Positions 33,472 through 41,417 of a DNA stretch of 64,000 bases are shown piece by piece. The notes under the pieces are model-generated. The model worked only from the letters and a program-made list of their open reading frames with translations, ran no database searches and was not told the origin of the DNA. The position numbers and the translations under genes were made by a program. Source of the stretch: Gordonibacter sp. Marseille-P4307 (GTDB lineage: Bacteria; Actinomycetota; Coriobacteriia; Coriobacteriales; Eggerthellaceae); NCBI RefSeq assembly GCF_900604965.1, contig NZ_UWPD01000001.1, positions 698,642 through 762,641 on the forward strand, in the 5' to 3' direction. Position 1 is the first letter of the stretch. Each line of letters starts with the position of its first letter.

Positions 33472-34269
33472 ATGAACTCCCTGTACGATTCAACCTACCT
33501 TCCCGACATCCTGCACGATATCGCGCAGGGCCTTTTGCTCCCGACTATGATCATCATCGTCGTGCTTCTCGCGACGACCCTGATCGTTTTAGGCGAACTG
33601 GTTGTCGAGACGCTTTCCGAGCGTCGGCACTACCGTCGCAACATGCCTCTGATCGTGAACGAGATCAACAATGCGCCTTTCGACAGGGTCGATTCGGTGG
33701 TGGAGGGAAGCGGCCTTTTGATCAAGCAGAAGGCGGCCTTGCTCACGATCTCTCGCAACATGGGCCTTCCCGAGGATGCGCTGTTTTCCTTAGCTCAGAC
33801 CCAGGTGAATAAAGTCGATCATTTCTACAAGCGGCGCATTGCCGTAAGCGACGTGATTTCCAAGATCGGTCCCATGCTGGGTCTGATGGGAACGCTTATC
33901 CCCCTCGGTCCGGGCATCGTGTCCCTGAAAGACGGAAACACCGCCCTTCTGGCCCAGTCCCTCAACATCGCTTTCGATGCGACGGTATGCGGTCTGGTCT
34001 GTGCGGTGGCTTCCCTGATCGTATCTAAGATCCGTGCGGGATGGTACGCCGACTACGTCGAGTCGGTCGAATCGATTGCCACGTGCATTCTGGAGAAAGC
34101 GTCCCAAGCGCGCGCGGAAGGAGAGGTTTTACCCTCGAACTACACCGGCGATGCCGAGAAGGAGCTGCAACGCGCCGCCGGCTCTCGGGACATTCGGGCT
34201 TCCGAGCCGGATCTTGTCGATACGCCCCGGTCTTCGAAGGATTCAGAGGAGGTTTCATATGGCGCGTAG
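33472..34269 (+). CDS. MotA/TolQ/ExbB-family proton channel protein
   Basis: A 265-aa inner-membrane protein with three hydrophobic helices (about 20-45, 127-150 and 157-185), the ExbB/TolQ layout. The family signature is KIGPMLGLMGTLIPLGPGIVSL, followed by LNIAFDATVCGLVCAV in the third helix; a cytoplasmic domain lies between helices 1 and 2. The C-terminal 50 residues are polar. ExbB/TolQ proteins form the stator pore that uses the proton gradient. It starts 6 nt after the binding lipoprotein gene and overlaps the next gene by 11 nt, so it is part of the importer operon. In a monoderm there is no outer-membrane TonB receptor to serve, so its target is unknown. Confidence 0.88.
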   Translation: MNSLYDSTYLPDILHDIAQGLLLPTMIIIVVLLATTLIVLGELVVETLSERRHYRRNMPLIVNEINNAPFDRVDSVVEGSGLLIKQKAALLTISRNMGLPEDALFSLAQTQVNKVDHFYKRRIAVSDVISKIGPMLGLMGTLIPLGPGIVSLKDGNTALLAQSLNIAFDATVCGLVCAVASLIVSKIRAGWYADYVESVESIATCILEKASQARAEGEVLPSNYTGDAEKELQRAAGSRDIRASEPDLVDTPRSSKDSEEVSYGA

Positions 34270-34687
34270 TTTTCGCACAAGCGGGTTTCGTCGCTCGTTT
34301 GCGATGGACGAGGATGTGAACCCTTCGGCCTATATCGTCAACCTTGCCGACTGCATGCTCGTTTTGGCCTGCGGTTTCCTTGTCGCTTTGGTAGCGCGCT
34401 TCAATCTCGATGTAAGCGCTCCCGAAAAAATCGATACTTCGGAGATGACCGAGGTAGCTCCGGAGACGATCGAAGAGGAGATCGTGTCGGGAGATGGATC
34501 GTACTACATAGATGCAGGGCGCGTGTACCAGGATCCCGAGACGGGCAACTTGTATCTGGTCCAGTCCGACTCGCAGACCGGATCGACGGGCGGGACAAGC
34601 GGCTCGAGATCGTCGGCCAATGCAGCCGATTCATCTTCGCGCTCTTCGTCTTCGGCGATCGATGCCCGTGCGAATGGGGCTGATTGA
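34259..34687 (+). CDS. DUF2149-type, ExbD/TolR-like small membrane protein
   Basis: A 142-aa protein with one transmembrane helix at about 26-46 and an external domain. The helix begins IVNLADCMLVLACGFL, in which Asp31 sits in a D-x-M-L-V-L context just like the proton-relay Asp of ExbD/TolR (IDVMLVLL). The external part (about 60-105) has YQDPETGNLYLV; the last 35 residues are Ser/Ala-rich and probably disordered. I assign DUF2149 from memory of the family; genes of that family pair with ExbB-like genes in archaea and actinobacteria. It has a strong site, AGAGGAGG, and overlaps the ExbB-like gene by 11 nt and the permease gene by 1 nt. Confidence 0.72.
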   Translation: MARSFRTSGFRRSFAMDEDVNPSAYIVNLADCMLVLACGFLVALVARFNLDVSAPEKIDTSEMTEVAPETIEEEIVSGDGSYYIDAGRVYQDPETGNLYLVQSDSQTGSTGGTSGSRSSANAADSSSRSSSSAIDARANGAD

Positions 34688-35805
34688 TGGGTTTTCGCAA
34701 TCGTGCCACCCGCATCGAGGCGGCGTTTCCTGCAGGTCTTCCATCCGATGAAGAACAGGGGCCGTCCGAGGTTTCGGTTCGAGAAGCGTTCTGTTCTCGC
34801 GTTTCGTTAACGGCGCGGATCGCCATACCCGTTGCAGTGGTCGTGGCTTTCTTCCTGTCGTTTATGATCGGGAAGTTCCCGTTGACTCCGGTGGAGGTGG
34901 TGCAGGGTGTCATCAACAACCTCCAGGGAAACGTCGAGGACCTCGAGGCGGTGAAGGTCGATAACGTCTTGTTCTCGATCCGTTTCCCGCGCATCCTCGT
35001 AGTCATGCTTGTCGGGGCTGCTTTGGCGGTGGCGGGTGCGAGCTATCAGGGGATGTTTCGCAATCCGCTCACGTCGCCCGATCTTTTGGGGGCCTCGGCA
35101 GGCGCGTCGTTCGGAGCTTGTCTCGCGCTCCTGTTCAACCTATCGGGCGAGTACGTGCAGCTGTTCGCGTTTTTCGGTGGGATGGTGGCGGTCGGGCTGG
35201 CGGTAACGTTCAACCGCGCGGTCGATTACGATCCGACCCTCAGTTTGGTTCTTGCGGGCATCTTGGTGTCCACCCTTTTTCAGGCGGGTACGTCGCTTGT
35301 GAAGTTCATGGCCGATGCCAACGATAAGCTTCCCACCATCACCTTTTGGCTTATGGGATCGTTCGCCCAGATCAATAGCGGCGATCTTATTGCTTGCCTC
35401 GCACCGATGGCGCTTGGTTTCGCGATTCTGCTGACCCAGGCATGGAAGCTCAATGTGCTGTCGTTTGGCGAAGAGGAGGCTCGCTCCATGGGGGTGAACA
35501 CGCGACGTACGCGTCTTCTGGTCATCTTCGCCGCGACGCTCGTTACGAGCACGGCCGTTTCGGTGGCGGGTATCATCGGGTGGATCGGACTTGTCATACC
35601 CCATTTGGCGCGCGCTCTCGTGGGTCCGAACTACAAGATCCTCCTTCCTGTATCGATGGTCGTGGGGGCGACGTACCTGCTGTTGGTCGACGACATCGCG
35701 CGCATGCTTGCGACGGTGGAGATCCCCATCGGGATCCTCACGGCGATTCTGGGTGTTCCCTTCTTCGTTCTTATATTCAAGAACAGCATGGGCGGATGGA
35801 GGTAG
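34687..35805 (+). CDS. FecCD/BtuC-family ABC transporter permease
   Basis: A 372-aa permease with about ten helices after a polar N-terminal stretch of about 35 residues. Family motifs are FPRILVVMLVGAALAVAGASYQGMFRNPLTSPDLLGASAGAS-like sequence (residues about 100-140), GEEEARSMGVNTRRTR (coupling loop to the ATPase), GIIGWIGLVIPHLAR and GVPFFVLIFKN at the end. It would move an iron-siderophore, heme or cobalamin across the membrane. The ATG overlaps the stop of the DUF2149-type gene by 1 nt (TGATG). Confidence 0.94.
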   Translation: MGFRNRATRIEAAFPAGLPSDEEQGPSEVSVREAFCSRVSLTARIAIPVAVVVAFFLSFMIGKFPLTPVEVVQGVINNLQGNVEDLEAVKVDNVLFSIRFPRILVVMLVGAALAVAGASYQGMFRNPLTSPDLLGASAGASFGACLALLFNLSGEYVQLFAFFGGMVAVGLAVTFNRAVDYDPTLSLVLAGILVSTLFQAGTSLVKFMADANDKLPTITFWLMGSFAQINSGDLIACLAPMALGFAILLTQAWKLNVLSFGEEEARSMGVNTRRTRLLVIFAATLVTSTAVSVAGIIGWIGLVIPHLARALVGPNYKILLPVSMVVGATYLLLVDDIARMLATVEIPIGILTAILGVPFFVLIFKNSMGGWR

Positions 35806-35806
35806 C

Positions 35807-36610
35807 ATGGCGGCTTTGGTCGAAGTGCGCGATCTGCGCTGCGGGTACGGCAGGGGAGTCAGGCGCGTGGAGGTGGTTCATGGCGTGTCGTTCGATCTGG
35901 ATCCGGGTGAGTTCGCGTGCATCATCGGAGCAAACGGATGCGGAAAGACCACCACGCTTAAAACCATGATGGGGCTTCAGGACAAGCTGGGGGGAGATGT
36001 GCTCGTGGCGGGAGAGGACGTGTTCTCGCTTTCCGACCGCCAGCGTGCGCAGAGGTTCGCCTACATACCTCAGGCCCATACGCCCCCGTTTCCCTTCTCG
36101 GTGTCGGATGTGGTGATGATGGGGCGCACCCCCCATCTAAACCGTTTGGCCCGACCGGCCGATCGGGATCGAGAGGCAAGCGCGCGCGCCCTCGAGGTGC
36201 TGGGGATCGAGAACCTGGCTTCGCGCATATACACGCAGCTTTCGGGAGGGCAGCGCCAGATGGTGCTCATAGCTCGCGCCCTGGCCCAGGAAGCCGAGGT
36301 TTTGGTTATGGACGAACCCACCGCATCGTTGGACTTCGGCAATCAGCAGCTCGTGCTTTCCTGCATGCGCATGCTTTCGGATATGGGCAAGGCGGTTGTC
36401 ATGGTCACCCATGATCCCGACCATGCCCTGTATTGCGCCGACCGAGTGATGGTTATGGAAGAGGGTCGCTGCATCCGCACGGGGACGGCGCAGGAGTGCA
36501 TCACGACCGATATGCTCGCACGGATATACCGCACCGACGCCCGCGTCATCGATATCGAAGTGGAGCCGGGCCGCATCGAGCGCGCCTGCATCCCCGTTCT
36601 TCCGCGTTGA
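35807..36610 (+). CDS. FecE/BtuD-family ABC transporter ATP-binding protein
   Basis: A 267-aa ATPase. Walker A is GANGCGKTT (about 43-51), the Q loop is YIPQAH, the signature is LSGGQRQ, Walker B is VLVMDEPTASLD and the H loop is VMVTHDPDHA. It is the energy subunit of the FecCD permease encoded 1 nt upstream; GGATGGAGG precedes its ATG at 35807. The combination with a BtuF-like lipoprotein gives a complete importer of the type II fold. It is the last gene of the operon before convergent dlt genes. Confidence 0.95.
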   Translation: MAALVEVRDLRCGYGRGVRRVEVVHGVSFDLDPGEFACIIGANGCGKTTTLKTMMGLQDKLGGDVLVAGEDVFSLSDRQRAQRFAYIPQAHTPPFPFSVSDVVMMGRTPHLNRLARPADRDREASARALEVLGIENLASRIYTQLSGGQRQMVLIARALAQEAEVLVMDEPTASLDFGNQQLVLSCMRMLSDMGKAVVMVTHDPDHALYCADRVMVMEEGRCIRTGTAQECITTDMLARIYRTDARVIDIEVEPGRIERACIPVLPR

Positions 36611-36744
36611 CGGGTTTGGTTTTTGTATCATTCTAACAGTTAAGGAGACGGGTGCTTTCTAGCACGCTCCTTCGATGATGCCTTCCGCTAGCTGCCATGA
36701 TGGTTCCAGCCAACGAAGAACGCGCCGATGCGGGTCCCTTCGGC

Positions 36745-36933
36745 TTAGAAGTTATCGTAGACGAACTGCACCGGGGCATTGAGGCCCGAGAACACCAGCA
36801 GCCACACGATGAGAAGAGTCCCGGCTGCGACGAACGCCCCGGCACCCAGCGCTACGACGAGGGGATGGGTGTTCGCAAACCCCTCAACGATCTGACGGAC
36901 TCGCGCAATGGGGTGGGTGGGTTTTCTAATCAT
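36745..36933 (-). CDS. dltX: DltX-like small membrane protein
   Basis: A 62-aa protein with one transmembrane helix (about 27-50) and the C-terminus QFVYDNF. Small Dlt-operon proteins of the DltX family end in a conserved F-I-Y-N-E-F-type motif whose Tyr has been proposed as an acyl carrier between DltB and teichoic acid. The Tyr and both Phe are present here, and the last four residues are replaced conservatively (V for I, D for N, N for E). Its ATG overlaps the dltD stop by 8 nt. In Firmicutes dltX is usually first, before dltA; here it is last. It is the last gene of the operon. Confidence 0.72.
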   Translation of the reverse strand: MIRKPTHPIARVRQIVEGFANTHPLVVALGAGAFVAAGTLLIVWLLVFSGLNAPVQFVYDNF

Positions 36934-38209
36934 CTCCGTTGATCGCTTTCAGATCGGCTTCGGAAAGCCCCTCGGCTTCTCCGAAGGAACCGCCGCCGAG
37001 GAACGCATCGTCGCGGTCGTTGATGAAGCTGTAGATGGCCTTCTCGATGCGAACCCATCCCACCCAGCCCGGATGGGTCATGTCGCACAGGAAGTACTTC
37101 TCGTATTCGCAGCTCGAGAAGTCGGCATAGGGGTATCCGGCTTCGTTGCAGATGGCGCGGACGCGCGCGTAGTAGCCTTGGCGCTCTTCTGTCGTCACGT
37201 TTTGTCGGTCGTACCACGAGCCATGCACGGGAAGCATCACGACGAGCGGCTCCCATCCGCATTCTCTGCATACCCGCATGAAGGAGCGCAGATCCTCGTA
37301 CTCGCGATCGGCTTGGCTGAATGTTTCGTCCTTCTCGCTGTTCAAAGGTGCTTTCTGGGTGAAATAGCTGTTGTAGACGCCGTACTCGTTGTTAGTGCAT
37401 TTCGCTTTTCCGGCAGTGCGGCCCTGTTCCATCAGTGCGTTCCAATCGGGCTCGACCGGGGTCGTGGACTCCCGACGTTCGGCCGTCTTGTAGGGCGCAT
37501 CGGCGTTCAGCCATCTGATCTGCCTGCGCGCATTCAGCTCGTTGCCGAAGGTGAAGATCCGGTCATTCAGCTCGTCGATGAACGTGTCTTTGTTCGCCGC
37601 TGCGAGCGAGGTTTTGTCGATGCCCAGTTCCCCCAGCCTTTTGCGCACGTAGGCCTTCGTTTCCTCCGAGATGTTGGGGTTGTCGCAGAATTGGCGGTAC
37701 AGCTCGTAGGAGAAGATGCGCTTGAAGGCCCACTGGGCCCCGTTGCCCTTGAAGAACCACTGGGGCGACAGGATCAGCGTGATCTTCTTCTTCGGCGTGG
37801 TTCCGTCGTAGGCTCCCGCAGCGATCGCCTGCCACAGGCTCTGGTCGAAGGCGGTTCCCACAAACGTCATGTCAACGCCAGTGTTGTGTTCGCCGAACAC
37901 GGCGGCCGGTACGGTGGGTACGAGGCTTTTCGGCGTGGAGAACTCCGACGATCCGAAGGCAAGATAGGAGTTCGGCGACATGTTCTGCGTGACGAAGGAC
38001 GGGTAGCGAGACCGGATATCCGAATAGAGGTAATCGTACAGCTTCCGATCGTCGGCCTTTCCCAGACCGGGCAGGATTGCGCACAGCCCCCCGACCGCCA
38101 GCGCGGCGGCAAGCAATCCGCCCAGCACCGCGCGTAGGAGCCTCGTTCCGCTTTTTGCCTTCTTTTTGTCGCAAGCGGCTTCGTTGGTGGGATCGATGTG
38201 CGCTCGCAT
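36926..38209 (-). CDS. dltD: D-alanine transfer protein DltD
   Basis: A 427-aa protein with an N-terminal signal anchor (about 24-46) and an extracellular SGNH-hydrolase-like domain. The catalytic Ser lies in LAFGSSEFS, and the C-terminal Asp/His pair in LCDMTHPGWVGW. DltD passes D-alanine to lipoteichoic acid outside the cell. The ATG at 38209 follows the dltC stop by 2 nt. About 427 residues is typical. The N-terminus starts MRAHIDPTNEAACDKKKAK, a polar cytoplasmic tail longer than usual. Confidence 0.9.
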   Translation of the reverse strand: MRAHIDPTNEAACDKKKAKSGTRLLRAVLGGLLAAALAVGGLCAILPGLGKADDRKLYDYLYSDIRSRYPSFVTQNMSPNSYLAFGSSEFSTPKSLVPTVPAAVFGEHNTGVDMTFVGTAFDQSLWQAIAAGAYDGTTPKKKITLILSPQWFFKGNGAQWAFKRIFSYELYRQFCDNPNISEETKAYVRKRLGELGIDKTSLAAANKDTFIDELNDRIFTFGNELNARRQIRWLNADAPYKTAERRESTTPVEPDWNALMEQGRTAGKAKCTNNEYGVYNSYFTQKAPLNSEKDETFSQADREYEDLRSFMRVCRECGWEPLVVMLPVHGSWYDRQNVTTEERQGYYARVRAICNEAGYPYADFSSCEYEKYFLCDMTHPGWVGWVRIEKAIYSFINDRDDAFLGGGSFGEAEGLSEADLKAINGDD

Positions 38210-38211
38210 TG

Positions 38212-38466
38212 CTACAACCGCGCTTCTACCTGGGAGATGATCAGATTGACCGTGTTCATTTCCGTGCGCGCCACCTCGGTGGGGGCGATGGATACGCCGA
38301 AATCGTCCTCGATGCGCACCAAAAGCTCTACCGCGGCCATCGAGTCCAGCAGTCCGAGTGCGAACAGGTCCTCGTCGCGATGGGAAAGCACCGCATCGCT
38401 CTCGCATACCTCCTCAAGCAAATCGAGCATGCGGGATTCGAGTTTTTCACGAGAGATGTCGGCCAT
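38212..38466 (-). CDS. dltC: D-alanine carrier protein DltC
   Basis: An 84-aa acyl-carrier-like protein. The phosphopantetheine Ser is in LGLLDSMAAVELL (about residue 42), the DltC/ACP site. Flanking helices match the four-helix carrier fold (EEVCESDAVLSHRDEDLF and ISQVEARL). It accepts D-Ala from DltA and hands it to DltB. It is 2 nt from dltB and dltD, so the operon is tightly coupled. Site is DSM, as in many DltC proteins. Confidence 0.93.
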   Translation of the reverse strand: MADISREKLESRMLDLLEEVCESDAVLSHRDEDLFALGLLDSMAAVELLVRIEDDFGVSIAPTEVARTEMNTVNLIISQVEARL

Positions 38467-38468
38467 GG

Positions 38469-39632
38469 TTACCGTCCTTTCAAAAGTACTGATATCTGTC
38501 CGGAGAACAGGGCGAACCCGAGCATCACCAACTGGATGGTGACGATCCACGAGAGGACCTTGTACCAGGTTCTGTCCTTGTTCTTCTTGTAAAACGACGA
38601 TTTCTTCTGGTAGAGCTCGCACAGCGCCAGAAGCGCGCCATGATACGCCCCGTACGCGAGGTAGTTCGGCGTCAGCCCGTGCCAAGCGCCCATCAGCGTC
38701 ATGTTCACCAGGTAGCCGCACAGCGACGTATGCAGCCTCTTCTTGAACAGCTTGCGCTTCATGGATGCGCGGGCGAACCGCATGAACACGAAGTCGCGCA
38801 ACCAGAAGGAAAGCGTCATGTGCCAGCGGTTCCAGAAGTCCTTGATGTCAACGGCGATGAAGGGCGCGCGGAAGTTGCGGGGGGTTTTGATGCCGAAGCA
38901 CCAGCTGGCTCCGATGGCCATAAGGCTGTATCCGGCGAAGTCGAAGAACAGGTAGAACCCGTATACGTAAGCCGTTTTCACCTGCAAGAACAGCTCCCAG
39001 AAAAAATCTGCGGTTCCCCAGGGGGCAAGCGAGTAGCTCTTGTACATCAATCCTGCGATGAACAGCTTGTACACCAGACCGGCGACGATAAGCAAGATGC
39101 CGCGGGCAAGCATGCCGGCGTATTCGTCTTTCGGGCGCACCGCGTGGGCGTCTTCGAGGAATCGGCGGCTGCGGTCGATGGGACCCGAGGTGAACGTGGG
39201 GAAGAACACGAGGAAGGCGAATGTGTCGAGCGGGGCCATCCGATCGATGATGCCGTCGTGTATCTCAAGCACCATCTGGACGGATTTGAACGTCAGGTAC
39301 GAGATGCCCAGAAAGCCCAGAAGGCTTTGGTCGAAGACGGCGCTTACCTTGTATACGATCAGCGGAGCCAATGCAAGGGAAAGCGAAACCCAGAAACGCT
39401 TCTTCGATGCGGGGCTGCGCAGGAGCCACTGGATGCTTGCGCACGACAGGGTCAGATAGCAGGCAGCGTAGAACCCTTCGAGCGGGGTCTTGCAGAACAG
39501 GCAGGCTATCAGAATCACCGACGCGACAGCGCCGTAGCGTCCGAGCGGCTTTTCGGCCAAGCCCAAGACGGCGGCTGGGATCACGGCTGCAATCAGCAGG
39601 ATGAAGAAACTGGGATCCGCGTAAAACGACAT
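38469..39632 (-). CDS. dltB: MBOAT-family D-alanyl transfer protein DltB
   Basis: A 387-aa membrane-bound O-acyltransferase with about ten helices. The catalytic His is in MTLMGAWHGLTPNYL, and the second conserved His is in DFWNRWHMTLSFWLRDFVF. SGPIDRSRRF and FFDFAGYSLMAIG are further MBOAT marks. It channels D-Ala from DltC across the membrane. Length matches DltB. It lies 9 nt from dltA. Confidence 0.95.
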   Translation of the reverse strand: MSFYADPSFFILLIAAVIPAAVLGLAEKPLGRYGAVASVILIACLFCKTPLEGFYAACYLTLSCASIQWLLRSPASKKRFWVSLSLALAPLIVYKVSAVFDQSLLGFLGISYLTFKSVQMVLEIHDGIIDRMAPLDTFAFLVFFPTFTSGPIDRSRRFLEDAHAVRPKDEYAGMLARGILLIVAGLVYKLFIAGLMYKSYSLAPWGTADFFWELFLQVKTAYVYGFYLFFDFAGYSLMAIGASWCFGIKTPRNFRAPFIAVDIKDFWNRWHMTLSFWLRDFVFMRFARASMKRKLFKKRLHTSLCGYLVNMTLMGAWHGLTPNYLAYGAYHGALLALCELYQKKSSFYKKNKDRTWYKVLSWIVTIQLVMLGFALFSGQISVLLKGR

Positions 39633-39641
39633 GCGCCGGTC

Positions 39642-41189
39642 CTATCGTCCCATCGAGGCCAGTGCACGGCGATCGATCTTGGCGTTGGGGGTGAGGGGCA
39701 TGGCTTCCAAGCGGGAGAACGCGCGGGGTATCATGTAGGCGGGGATGCGCTCGGTCAACCGGGCTTTGAGGTTTTGCGCGAGCTCGAGTCCGTCGAGTTC
39801 GCAGGCATCATCCATGACAACGAATGCTTTCAAGGTTCTGATCTGGCTGTTTCTGACGACGGGAATAACCGCGGCCTGTTTGACGCCTTCGAGGGACATC
39901 AGGTTGCATTCGATATCGCCCAGCTCGATGCGAAATCCGTTCATCTTGACCAGGTGATCGAGACGGCCCTCGAAGCGCAGGTTTCCCCGTTGGTCGAGGG
40001 ATCCCTGATCGCCGGTACGGTATCCGCGTGCGGGGGTTCCGTCGGCGAGAGACGCGAAGAAGAAAGAGGCCTGGGTTTTCTCGGGATTGCGGTAGTAGCC
40101 CTTGGCCACCGTATCGCCCACGATAACGATCTCGCCCGATTCGCCGACGGCCTTCTGTCTGCCCGTTTCGGGATCGATGATGCGCAGCTCGGTTCCGGGG
40201 CGCGGCGAACCCACCGTGAGCGGATCGGGGCTTTCCAGGTCGGCCGCTTTTATTTCGGCGTAGGTTACCGCCACGGTCGATTCGGTGGGGCCGTAGGTGT
40301 TCACGACCAGCGCGCCTTCGAAGCGCTGTCTTAGAGCGCGTGCCGTTCGGCTATGGAGGGTTTCCCCGCAGAACAGGAACAGGCTCGCCTTCGGGAGAAC
40401 GTCGCGGGAAAACGAGGGGTCGACCAGACAGAGATCGGCGAACGATGGGGTGGAGATCCATACGTCGATCTGCGATTCTCGCAGGTCGGAGAAGAGCAAC
40501 CCGTAATCGTGGGTGGTTTCGGCCGATACGGCATGCAGGCACCCGCCGGTAACCAGCGCTCCCACCACCTGGTATTCGGAGAGGTCGAACGAATAGGGGG
40601 CCTGGTCGAGAAAGACCGCCCTCCCGTCGCGCACGACCGGGAAGGTTTTCATCCAGGCGGCGAATCGATCGATGTTGTTCGCGGTGATCTCGATTCCCTT
40701 GGGCATGCCGGTGGAGCCCGAGGTGAAGATGATGTAGTGGGTTTCCTCTCCGGAGACCCAAAGGCTTTCGGGCTCGTCCTCGAAGGGGCCGGATTCGGCG
40801 ACGATGCGCTGGGCGTCGAGGATCTGATCGGCGCAAACGGATTCCAGCAGATCGTACGGTGCCTGCTCGGCGCAGATGATCGGAGGGAGATCCAGCTGTC
40901 GGGCTATATCGATCACGCGCGATACGGGAAGCTCGGAATCGATGGGGACGAACGCGTGTCCCGAGCGGAGGCAGGCGAGAAAGGATGCGATCATGAGCGA
41001 CGATTTATGGCCGTAGACCATGACGGGTTCGCGCCCGCCGGTTTCCTCGCGCAGTTTCGCCGCAAGACGGCCGGCCATGTTCCAAGCCTGTTCATACGTG
41101 ACCTCCTGCGCGCCCGCCATGCGATGGATCGGAGCGTCGGGGTGTTCGAGCGCCGTTTTTCGTACGCTGCTGAGAATCACGTTGGTCAT
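39642..41189 (-). CDS. dltA: D-alanine--D-alanyl carrier protein ligase
   Basis: A 515-aa adenylating enzyme that activates D-alanine and loads DltC. Motifs: P-loop YIIFTSGSTGMPKG (about 150-165), NTYGPTESTVAV, GYYRNPEKTQ, RTGDQG and the catalytic Lys in TPNAKIDRRAL. Length and pattern match DltA. The ATG follows AGGACG. On the minus strand TATTAT (41241-41236) is a candidate -10, close to 11-bp direct repeats shared with the divergent two-component genes. This is the first gene of dltABCDX. Confidence 0.96.
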   Translation of the reverse strand: MTNVILSSVRKTALEHPDAPIHRMAGAQEVTYEQAWNMAGRLAAKLREETGGREPVMVYGHKSSLMIASFLACLRSGHAFVPIDSELPVSRVIDIARQLDLPPIICAEQAPYDLLESVCADQILDAQRIVAESGPFEDEPESLWVSGEETHYIIFTSGSTGMPKGIEITANNIDRFAAWMKTFPVVRDGRAVFLDQAPYSFDLSEYQVVGALVTGGCLHAVSAETTHDYGLLFSDLRESQIDVWISTPSFADLCLVDPSFSRDVLPKASLFLFCGETLHSRTARALRQRFEGALVVNTYGPTESTVAVTYAEIKAADLESPDPLTVGSPRPGTELRIIDPETGRQKAVGESGEIVIVGDTVAKGYYRNPEKTQASFFFASLADGTPARGYRTGDQGSLDQRGNLRFEGRLDHLVKMNGFRIELGDIECNLMSLEGVKQAAVIPVVRNSQIRTLKAFVVMDDACELDGLELAQNLKARLTERIPAYMIPRAFSRLEAMPLTPNAKIDRRALASMGR

Positions 41190-41261
41190 CGGTTCGTCCT
41201 GCGTCTCGTGCCGTTTTGCCGGCGTTGCCTACGGGATAATATCGGCATTCTAGAATCGTAA

Positions 41262-41324
41262 CCTTAAGCGGACTTTAAGGCAGGCGCTCTTCAAGGATTC
41301 TTGACATATTTGGGCTGTTAGAAT
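41262..41324 (+). promoter_or_regulatory. Candidate response-regulator-activated promoter between dltA and the two-component genes
   Basis: Related half-sites of 7 nt occur at 41263 (CTTAAGC), 41274 (TTTAAGG), 41289 (CTTCAAG) and 41300 (CTTGACA). The first two and the last two are each 11 bp apart, the spacing used by OmpR/PhoB-type regulators. A TAGAAT -10-like hexamer follows at 41319-41324, 12 nt after the last half-site, without a correctly spaced -35, as at PhoB-activated promoters. The first pair lies close to the dltA -10 on the other strand. Confidence 0.5.
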
Positions 41325-41417
41325 GCGCGCAGCAGGGGCGGGTTGTCCTGCGCTGCTAGAATGGGCAAAGGCGCGATCGGAAACCGTGTGAGCGCTTTGC
41401 GAAAGGAGGGCTTCCCC

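Noticed and set aside
38640-40334. 564-aa open frame on the plus strand
   Set aside because: It is antisense to dltB and dltA, both clearly real; the product has no domain and no ribosome site.
41301-41324. Simple sigma-70 promoter TTGACA / TAGAAT for the dlt-linked regulator
   Set aside because: The spacer is only 12 bp, too short for sigma-70; the TTGACA is better explained as part of the last 11-bp direct repeat.
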